A DNA stretch of 6,530 nt from Lachnospiraceae bacterium UBA4316 (GTDB lineage: Bacteria; Bacillota; Clostridia; Lachnospirales; Lachnospiraceae), in contig DGUG01000180.1 of assembly GCA_002394535.1 (NCBI GenBank), positions 1 to 6,530 on the forward strand. Reading direction: 5' to 3'. Shown piece after piece: positions 1 through 4,707 of this stretch (positions within the stretch are counted from its first letter, which is position 1; each line of letters opens with the position of its first letter). The notes under the pieces were generated by a model. The model was given only the letters and a program-made list of their open reading frames with translations, made no database searches and was not told where the DNA came from. The translations under genes were made by a program, and so were the position numbers.

Positions 1-40
1 GGAGTCAGAGTCCGTTGCCTTACCGTTTGGCGATAGCCCT
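1..40 (-). tRNA. tRNA-Gln (anticodon CUG), 5' half only, cut by window edge
   Basis: Read on the minus strand from 40 down to 1, the sequence folds as the 5' half of a tRNA. It has a 7-base acceptor strand AGGGCTA (40-34), then TC, a D stem GCC/GGC (31-29 with 19-17), a D loop AAACGGTAA containing the usual GG, an A at position 26, an anticodon stem strand ACGGA (15-11) and the loop CTCTGAC (10-4). The anticodon is therefore CTG, which reads the glutamine codon CAG. The first three bases of the 3' anticodon strand (TCC) pair correctly. The body closely resembles bacterial tRNA-Gln (GCCAA.CGGTAAGGCA). The variable loop, T arm and acceptor 3' strand lie beyond position 1. A-U as the first acceptor pair would fit the weak first pair typical of glutamine tRNAs, but the partner base is not visible. 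Confidence 0.9.
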
Positions 41-43
41 GTA

Positions 44-63
44 TCCGTTGCTTTCGCAACGAA
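44..63 (-). other. Hairpin in the tRNA-Gln 5' leader (GAAA tetraloop)
   Basis: On the minus strand, TTCGTTGC (63-56), GAAA (55-52) and GCAACGGA (51-44) form an 8-bp stem with one U-G wobble, closed by a GNRA tetraloop. The hairpin ends three bases before the tRNA. With the -10 box at 73-68, a start at G60 would leave a leader of about 20 nt whose first 14 nt are the inner 5-bp hairpin. No U tract follows, so it is not an intrinsic terminator. It may affect 5' maturation by RNase P or protect the leader. That role is inference. Confidence 0.6.
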
Positions 64-67
64 TGTA

Positions 68-96
68 ATTATACACGAACGCAATATCTATTGCAA
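68..96 (-). promoter_or_regulatory. Sigma-A-type promoter for tRNA-Gln
   Basis: On the minus strand a -35 box TTGCAA (96-91) is followed by exactly 17 bases and a perfect -10 box TATAAT (73-68). Transcription would start near 62-60, just ahead of the tRNA at 40. The element lies directly after the GH25 stop codon, so the tRNA need not depend on read-through from the wall hydrolase genes. The -35 box matches the consensus at four of six positions. Confidence 0.8.
81..94. repeat. Dyad GCAATA-N2-TATTGC overlapping the tRNA promoter
   Basis: A perfect inverted repeat with 6-base arms and a 2-base centre covers most of the spacer and the end of the -35 box of the tRNA promoter. No T tract follows, so it is not a terminator. 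The position would suit an operator, but an AT-rich dyad of this size can occur by chance and no regulator gene is adjacent. Confidence 0.4.
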
Positions 97-109
97 GTAA
101 AATGTCTCA

Positions 110-823
110 TTAATTAAATCTGAAATCTATATCGACACGTCCTTCGATGCCCTTAACCCATCCGTGGCTCGAACACTGCCAGTATTTAGCACCGCCTGTG
201 TACGTAAAGTTATCTCCGTACTGTGCGATCCACTTATCGCAAGGACATGATTTTATGTACGTGTTCATAAAGCTCTTGGATGAGTAGACCATGGGCGTGT
301 AGCCCGCTGCCCTTACAACATCACAGAAAGCCTGAATATTCTTCTGAAGCTGAGCCGTTCCCAGCGCTGCAAGCGTGCTTCCCTCGATATCCATTACAAG
401 CGGAAGTGTTGCCCCGTAATTCTGTGCGCACATAACTGTATATGTAGCTTCAAGCTTTGCGATCTCTTCATTGGGCGCATATGTTCTGTAATACAGCCCG
501 AACGGAATACCGTTTGCAGCTGCTCCGGCGGCATTCGTTGTAAACATCTTGTCTACGCCGGTATTAGTTGTGCCGCATCTGATAAAAGCAAAGCTTACAT
601 CATCGGTAGCTACTTCTGCCCAGTTTATCGTTCCCTGATAGGAAGATACATCTATTCCTCTCGCTGCTACATTGGGAATAGGCAGTCCAAAACGGTTAAC
701 ATAGACTCCGTTGAATTTCATAAAACCTATGTCATAATAATCCGCAACCGTTGCACTGACCGGTGTAACAACAAGGCAAGCCAATACGCAAGCAAGTGCT
801 GTGATCCTTCTAAACAACTTCAT
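110..823 (-). CDS. Secreted GH25 family muramidase (lysozyme)
   Basis: The 237-residue product is a glycoside hydrolase family 25 enzyme, a family that cleaves the N-acetylmuramic acid to N-acetylglucosamine bond of peptidoglycan. A signal peptide is clear: MKLFRR, a hydrophobic stretch to about residue 20, then VSA or TVA as likely cleavage sites near 24-27. A short linker precedes the catalytic barrel, which starts at GIDVSSYQG (56-64). Family signatures follow: FAFIRCG (78-84), FGLYYRTYA (108-116), the acidic pair in VMDIEG (D145, E147), MVYSS (178-182), WIAQYG (198-203), YWQ (214-216) and VDIDF (230-234). D58, D145, E147 and D231 occupy the usual active-site positions. There is no separate wall-binding domain, so targeting may come from its partner. 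Cysteines at 83, 132, 167, 193, 195 and 217 could form disulfides after export. A GTG 27 bases upstream is in frame, but the ribosome binding site favours the ATG used here. The gene follows the SH3b/SleB hydrolase gene by 30 bases and is probably co-transcribed with it. Confidence 0.93.
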   Translation of the reverse strand: MKLFRRITALACVLACLVVTPVSATVADYYDIGFMKFNGVYVNRFGLPIPNVAARGIDVSSYQGTINWAEVATDDVSFAFIRCGTTNTGVDKMFTTNAAGAAANGIPFGLYYRTYAPNEEIAKLEATYTVMCAQNYGATLPLVMDIEGSTLAALGTAQLQKNIQAFCDVVRAAGYTPMVYSSKSFMNTYIKSCPCDKWIAQYGDNFTYTGGAKYWQCSSHGWVKGIEGRVDIDFRFN

Positions 824-827
824 AGTT

Positions 828-835
828 ACTCCTCT
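828..835 (-). promoter_or_regulatory. Ribosome binding site of the GH25 gene
   Basis: AGAGGAGT, read on the minus strand, sits 4 bases before the ATG at 823-821, with the GGAG core 5 bases away. It decides the start: the longer in-frame GTG candidate at 850 would place this site inside the coding sequence and would add MYLSTRGVT ahead of a normal signal peptide. Confidence 0.8.
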
Positions 836-853
836 CGTAGACAGATACACTTT

Positions 854-2020
854 TTACCAGAATACATGTGAACCGATTACTATACCAGTATATCCGGATC
901 TGATATTTCTGAAATGTGTTGCTCCGCCTATATAGCTGACTCCGCTGATCGCATCTGACGCTGCCTGAAGGCATGATGCCTTGGGGCCTGCTGCTGCGAT
1001 CTGAGCAACCTGTCCGCTTCCCGCAGGTCCAAACTGCCCCTTTGCATATATTACGGATGCGATGCTGCTTCCGTATCTGCCGCTCTTCAAACGGTTCATA
1101 ACAACCGTGCCTACGGAAACCTGGCCTTCATACGGCTGGTTTCCGCCTTCTGCCTGAATAAGAGCTGCCAGTAATACCTGATCCGAAACCTCAGCTGCAA
1201 CTGCACCTGTATTGGTTTTGGTCGTCTCCGTTGTTCGTCCTGCTTCAACCTCTGCCTTCTTGGCAGCCGCTTCGGCTTTTTCTTTTTCTTTCTTAACGGC
1301 TTCTTCTTCGGCCTTTATTGATTCCATCGTCTTGCCGCTTCCGAGTGAATCCGCAATTGTAACATATTCGGAAGATACATAGCCTTCCTGCCCGTCGGAA
1401 AACTCAACCTTGGTCCATTCCCCTTCTTCTCCGAGCACACCAATCCTGTCGCCCTCGGCCAGAAGATCGAGAACCGTTCCGTCGGGATCTGCACTTTTAC
1501 GGACTCTTAAACAATCCGTTGTACAGGTTGCTGTTTTCTCAACAACCTTCTCGGCAAGCTTAACGGCATCATCACCGAACAGAAGAAAATCATTCTTTAT
1601 CCATCCGGTAAGGTCCCCTGTTTTGACCTTTGTCCAGCCGTTTCCCTTTTCTATTATTTCACCACCGCATTCCTTGAAAAACTTACCGATAAGCTTTCCG
1701 TCTTCGGAAGCGGAATCCCTTACATTAACAGCTTCATCGACATTTGCCATGACAAGCTTGTCATATGAAATACCCGCAACCTCTCCCTTCTTTGTTGCGG
1801 TTTTTGCCGATGATTTTGACTCATCTTCTACTATTTCGATATTGATCGTGTTGCCCGAAGCAACAACTTTTGATTTTTCGATCCCGGCTGCCTTGGCTGC
1901 CCCCGCAGTCACAATGCGCATCTGCGCATCTGCTGCCGACACCGTTACGCTACTCCCCCATGTTCCGACAATGATAACCGATAATGCTGCTATCATAGCC
2001 GGCCATGTAAGTTTCTTCAT
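854..2020 (-). CDS. Secreted cell-wall hydrolase: two SH3b domains plus SleB/CwlJ-type hydrolase domain
   Basis: The 388-residue product is exported and probably cuts peptidoglycan. Residues 1-30 are a signal peptide (MKK, hydrophobic core to about 22, likely cut at VSAA/D). A low-complexity region of about 50 residues follows. The first SH3b-like domain covers about 88-148 (ANVDEAVNVRDSAS, then GWTKVKTGDLTGWI) and the second about 160-222 (CLRVRKSADPDG, then EWTKVEFSDGQEGYV). Such domains usually bind the wall. Residues 231-260 are a Glu/Lys/Ala-rich linker, probably helical, and 261-275 are Thr-rich. The C-terminal part, about 278-388, matches the SleB/CwlJ hydrolase family: E291 in the QAEGG motif is the expected catalytic glutamate, followed by PYEGQVSVGTVVMNR, KGQFGP and a terminal THF...IGSHVFW. 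SleB and CwlJ are known for spore cortex lysis, but SH3b-containing relatives probably act on the vegetative wall. Neither location is proven here. It is the first gene of a two-gene unit with the GH25 muramidase. Confidence 0.9.
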   Translation of the reverse strand: MKKLTWPAMIAALSVIIVGTWGSSVTVSAADAQMRIVTAGAAKAAGIEKSKVVASGNTINIEIVEDESKSSAKTATKKGEVAGISYDKLVMANVDEAVNVRDSASEDGKLIGKFFKECGGEIIEKGNGWTKVKTGDLTGWIKNDFLLFGDDAVKLAEKVVEKTATCTTDCLRVRKSADPDGTVLDLLAEGDRIGVLGEEGEWTKVEFSDGQEGYVSSEYVTIADSLGSGKTMESIKAEEEAVKKEKEKAEAAAKKAEVEAGRTTETTKTNTGAVAAEVSDQVLLAALIQAEGGNQPYEGQVSVGTVVMNRLKSGRYGSSIASVIYAKGQFGPAGSGQVAQIAAAGPKASCLQAASDAISGVSYIGGATHFRNIRSGYTGIVIGSHVFW

Positions 2021-2025
2021 AACTT

Positions 2026-2032
2026 CCTCCAA
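2026..2032 (-). promoter_or_regulatory. Ribosome binding site of the SH3b/SleB hydrolase gene
   Basis: TTGGAGG, read on the minus strand, has its GGAGG core (2030-2026) five bases before the ATG at 2020-2018. It decides the start: an in-frame TTG at 2032-2030 would overlap the site itself and prefix MEEV to a standard MKK signal peptide, so the ATG is preferred. Confidence 0.85.
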
Positions 2033-2068
2033 AAAATGTTACAAATTTATTACACAGTTGGCTTTCGC

Positions 2069-2097
2069 ATTATATCAAAGACTTATGTAAATGTCAA
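2069..2097 (-). promoter_or_regulatory. Perfect-consensus sigma-A promoter for the wall hydrolase pair
   Basis: On the minus strand TTGACA (2097-2092) is separated by exactly 17 bases from TATAAT (2074-2069): both hexamers are full consensus at ideal spacing. Transcription would start near 2062, giving a leader of about 42 nt before the ATG at 2020. The -35 box overlaps the end of proC, and the proC stop codon TGA (2096-2094) lies inside it. This predicts strong, growth-linked expression of the two lytic enzymes independent of the upstream genes. I see no operator, hairpin or riboswitch in the leader. Confidence 0.87.
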
Positions 2098-2888
2098 ATT
2101 TTCCGCGATTTTTCGGCGCATGCTTCCATCGCATCTATCACAGCGCCCCTAAATCCGGCCTCTTCAAGCACTGCAACCGCGTCAATCGTTGTACCTGCGG
2201 GGGAGCATACCATATCCTTGAGCTGGCCCGGGTGTTTTCCTGTCTCAAGAACCATTTTTGCGCTCCCGAGCACAGCCTGGGCTGCCATATTGATGGCAGT
2301 CGCCCTATCGAGTCCTTCTGCTACAGCTCCGTCTGCCATTGCATCAATAAGCATAAAGACATATGCGGGAGAACTTCCTGAAACCGCAACCACGGCATCC
2401 ATCTGGCTTTCCTTAACTTCATATGCCTTTCCGAATCCCGACAGCATTTTATGCACAAATGCAAACTCCTCATCGGAAACCCTGGAATTTCTGCACACTC
2501 CGGTGCAGCCCTCTCCCACAAGTGCCGGTGTATTTGGCATCAAACGTACTATTTTTGCACCTGCCGCAAGATTATCCTCCAGATAGGCAATCGTTTTGCC
2601 CGGAGCAATTGATATGATTACCTGATCATTATTCATCGAAGATTTGATCTGCGGCAGAACATCCGCATATATTTGGGGCTTGACGGCTATTATTACATAA
2701 TCGGAACCTTTGATCGAATCTGCATTTTCTTCACATGTATTTATCCCCAGATCCTTTTCGGCCTTTTGTCTCTGATTGGCACTTGCATCCGATCCGGTAA
2801 TGTCAGAAGCGGCAAACACTCCCGCTTTAACGATGCCTCCTATCATGGCCGTGGCCATATTCCCCAATCCTATTACTCCAAGTTTCAT
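2094..2888 (-). CDS. proC: Pyrroline-5-carboxylate reductase
   Basis: The 264-residue product reduces 1-pyrroline-5-carboxylate to L-proline with NAD(P)H, the last step of proline synthesis, in the cytoplasm. The length is normal for the family. The N-terminal Rossmann fold is marked by GVIGLGNMA (4-12), AVKPQ (68-72) and MPNTPA (117-122). The helical C-terminal dimerisation and substrate domain carries SGSSPAYV (170-177) and HPGQLKDMVCSPAGTTI (219-235), the ProC signature, with PAGTT where PGGTT is common. The ATG at 2888 is preceded by AAAAAAGGAGGAGG, a very strong ribosome binding site with its proximal GGAGG 6 bases away. The gene follows the RNA methyltransferase gene by 39 bases without a terminator, so it is probably the last gene of the housekeeping run. 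Its stop codon lies in the -35 box of the next promoter. No proA or proB is visible in the window. Confidence 0.96.
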   Translation of the reverse strand: MKLGVIGLGNMATAMIGGIVKAGVFAASDITGSDASANQRQKAEKDLGINTCEENADSIKGSDYVIIAVKPQIYADVLPQIKSSMNNDQVIISIAPGKTIAYLEDNLAAGAKIVRLMPNTPALVGEGCTGVCRNSRVSDEEFAFVHKMLSGFGKAYEVKESQMDAVVAVSGSSPAYVFMLIDAMADGAVAEGLDRATAINMAAQAVLGSAKMVLETGKHPGQLKDMVCSPAGTTIDAVAVLEEAGFRGAVIDAMEACAEKSRKI

Positions 2889-2927
2889 GTAATGCCTCCT
2901 CCTTTTTTATGAGAGCGAAAAAATGTA

Positions 2928-3704
2928 TTACAAACTGTACATAAGCAGTGCCGCTGCCACAGCGGCATTTAAAGATTCAAGTTTTCCCTGCATCGGTATC
3001 TTAACAAGTTCGTCTGCCTTCGCCGATATCCCGTCGGACAGACCCGCACCTTCATTTCCCACAAGGAATGCAACCCTGTCTCCGTATCTGATATCCTTGT
3101 ATGATTTTTCCCCGTTAAGGTGCGCGGCATAAACCGTAACCGATGATTGCCTGATATCATCTATCAGCGCGGCAAGATCATTCACATAATAAACAGGAAC
3201 GCGAAACAGCGATCCCATCGTCGATCTTGTTACCTTCGGATTATATACATCCACCGTGTTCTCATCCGCGATTATAGCGTCAAATCCGGCGCCTTCGGCT
3301 GTTCTTATCATTGTACCCAGGTTTCCCGGGTCCTGTATTCCTTCAAGTATGAGAAGCCTGATCTTACCAGATCTGCGCTCTTTTAGAAAATCATCCGCCG
3401 TCTCCTCGTTCTTCCCGCATACACACAATATACCCTGGGGATTTTGCGTGTCGGACATTTTCTTAAATACGGCAGATGATACAATAACCGGTTCAGTCTT
3501 GTATCCGAAGATTTCCGAAATTTCATGTTCCGCGGCAAATCCTTCAGATACGAAACACTCTTTGAGCATATTCTCCGGGATCTCACTTGCAATCCTGATG
3601 CCCTCAACTGCAAAAAGACCCTCCTTACGGCGGGCTTTTGCGTTGTTTACAAGCATTGTCACATGCTTGACCTTATCATTTGAAGTGCTTGTAATAATAT
3701 CCAT
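2928..3704 (-). CDS. TrmH/SpoU-family RNA 2'-O-methyltransferase
   Basis: The 258-residue product belongs to the SPOUT superfamily, which uses S-adenosylmethionine to methylate ribose 2'-hydroxyls in tRNA or rRNA. Residues 1-100 form the substrate-binding N-terminal domain (ITSTSNDKVKHV, then the EGLFAVEG stretch at 28-35). The catalytic knotted domain has motif 1 at 120-145 (EGIQDPGNLG and MIRTAEGAGFDAII, with N128 and R134), motif 2 at 212-222 (AFLVGNEGAGL) and motif 3 at 236-248 (IPMQGKLESLNAAVA). These match the RlmB/TsnR/YsgA-like group, so 23S rRNA is the likelier target, but the modified nucleotide cannot be read from sequence. The ATG at 3704 is four bases after the pfkA stop and has no good ribosome binding site. 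An in-frame TTG at 3719 would overlap pfkA and add MQSDP. I prefer the ATG because family members typically begin with an M-I-T-S-type sequence. Translation is probably coupled to pfkA. Confidence 0.93.
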   Translation of the reverse strand: MDIITSTSNDKVKHVTMLVNNAKARRKEGLFAVEGIRIASEIPENMLKECFVSEGFAAEHEISEIFGYKTEPVIVSSAVFKKMSDTQNPQGILCVCGKNEETADDFLKERRSGKIRLLILEGIQDPGNLGTMIRTAEGAGFDAIIADENTVDVYNPKVTRSTMGSLFRVPVYYVNDLAALIDDIRQSSVTVYAAHLNGEKSYKDIRYGDRVAFLVGNEGAGLSDGISAKADELVKIPMQGKLESLNAAVAAALLMYSL

Positions 3705-3708
3705 AGGA

Positions 3709-4683
3709 TCAGATTGCAAGTGCCCTGCTTACGGCATATTCATACTCGGAAATATGCTTCTCCATCGCAAGAGCCTCGTCTATATCATAATCTACCCATG
3801 CACCGTCACGATACGCTACTACACGGTTGGTTGCACCGTCACACAGAAGGTCTACCGCATAGGCACCCATGATCGATGCATAATATCTGTCACGGCATGT
3901 GGGGGAACCGCCGCGTTGCATGTGTCCCAATATCGTAGCCCTTGTCTCAAGACCTGTTGCAGCCTCAATCCTTCTAGCCATTGAAGTAGAGTGTCCTATT
4001 CCCTCAGCGTTTATGATTATGTGATGTGTCTTGCCCTTCTTGCGGTTATTGATGATATTATCAATAATCTCCTGCTCTTCATACCCGTACTTCTCCGGAA
4101 TCAGGATATCCTCAGCGCCGTTTGCCACCCCGCACCAGAGCGCTATATAGCCGGCATTTCTTCCCATAACTTCTATGATAGAACATCTCTCGTGTGAGGA
4201 AGATGTATCTCTTACCTTGTCAATAGCCTGCATAGCCGTGTTGACTGCAGTATCGAATCCTATCGTGTAATCGGTTGAGGAAATATCAAGGTCGATGGTC
4301 GCAGGAACGCCTATTGTATTGATCCCGAGAGACGCAAGCTTCTGGGCTCCTCTGTATGTTCCGTCGCCTCCTATGGCAACCAGTCCGTCAATCCCGTGCC
4401 TTTTGCATACGGCAGCTCCTGCCTTCTGCCCCTCTTCTGTGATAAATTCCTCACATCTTGCTGTACGAAGTATTGTTCCACCCCTTTGAATAGAGTCGGA
4501 AACATCTCTCGGTGACATCTCATATATTTCTTCGTCAAGAAGGCCTCTGTATCCCTTTTCTATACCCATAACCTTCTTGCCCTGTGCTATTGCTCTGCGA
4601 ACAACGGCACGGATTGCCGCGTTCATTCCCGGGGCATCGCCTCCGCTTGTAAGAACTCCTATGGTGCGAACTTCTTTTGCCAT
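3709..4683 (-). CDS. pfkA: ATP-dependent 6-phosphofructokinase
   Basis: The 324-residue product phosphorylates fructose 6-phosphate to fructose 1,6-bisphosphate, the committed step of glycolysis. It is close in length to E. coli PfkA (320). Motifs in order are GGDAPGMN (14-21, nucleotide binding), GGDGTYRGA (105-113), PATIDLDI (127-134, catalytic loop), DTSSSHERC (159-167), EVMGRNAGYIAL (171-182, substrate binding) and LGHMQRGGSP (252-261). Glycine in GGDG, where PPi-dependent enzymes have aspartate, and alanine rather than lysine before TID both point to ATP as donor. The catalytic loop is unusual: the common form is PGTIDND, and here Gly is Ala and Asn is Leu, while both aspartates (D131, D133) remain. 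The ATG at 4683 is chosen over a GTG at 4686 for its spacing from AAGGAG. The gene lies 24 bases after dnaE, a neighbour relationship also known in other Firmicutes. Confidence 0.96.
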   Translation of the reverse strand: MAKEVRTIGVLTSGGDAPGMNAAIRAVVRRAIAQGKKVMGIEKGYRGLLDEEIYEMSPRDVSDSIQRGGTILRTARCEEFITEEGQKAGAAVCKRHGIDGLVAIGGDGTYRGAQKLASLGINTIGVPATIDLDISSTDYTIGFDTAVNTAMQAIDKVRDTSSSHERCSIIEVMGRNAGYIALWCGVANGAEDILIPEKYGYEEQEIIDNIINNRKKGKTHHIIINAEGIGHSTSMARRIEAATGLETRATILGHMQRGGSPTCRDRYYASIMGAYAVDLLCDGATNRVVAYRDGAWVDYDIDEALAMEKHISEYEYAVSRALAI

Positions 4684-4689
4684 CACAAT

Positions 4690-4695
4690 CTCCTT
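4690..4695 (-). promoter_or_regulatory. Ribosome binding site of pfkA
   Basis: AAGGAG, read on the minus strand, is six bases from the ATG at 4683-4681 and only three from the adjacent in-frame GTG at 4686-4684. The spacing favours the ATG, giving MAKEV at the N-terminus. The site lies in the 24-base gap after dnaE, which shows no terminator or promoter. Confidence 0.75.
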
Positions 4696-4707
4696 ATCAA
4701 CAACCTG

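Noticed and set aside
44..63. Hairpin as terminator of the wall hydrolase transcript
   Set aside because: It lies downstream of the tRNA promoter, is followed by GATACAGGG rather than a U tract, and fits better as part of the tRNA leader.
1410..2090. Plus-strand open frame of 226 codons opposite the SH3b/SleB hydrolase gene
   Set aside because: It is Ser/Pro/Thr-rich without domain features, lies wholly opposite a convincing secreted hydrolase and its promoter, and has no independent support. It is a shadow frame.
2918..2939. Possible intrinsic terminator after the methyltransferase gene
   Set aside because: On the minus strand ATGTA and TACAT could pair ahead of six T, but the stem is only five AU-rich pairs with a 10-base loop, too weak for a terminator.
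3256..3984. Plus-strand open frame of 242 codons across the pfkA/methyltransferase junction
   Set aside because: Both opposite-strand genes carry complete family motifs through this stretch, and the frame shows no family resemblance.
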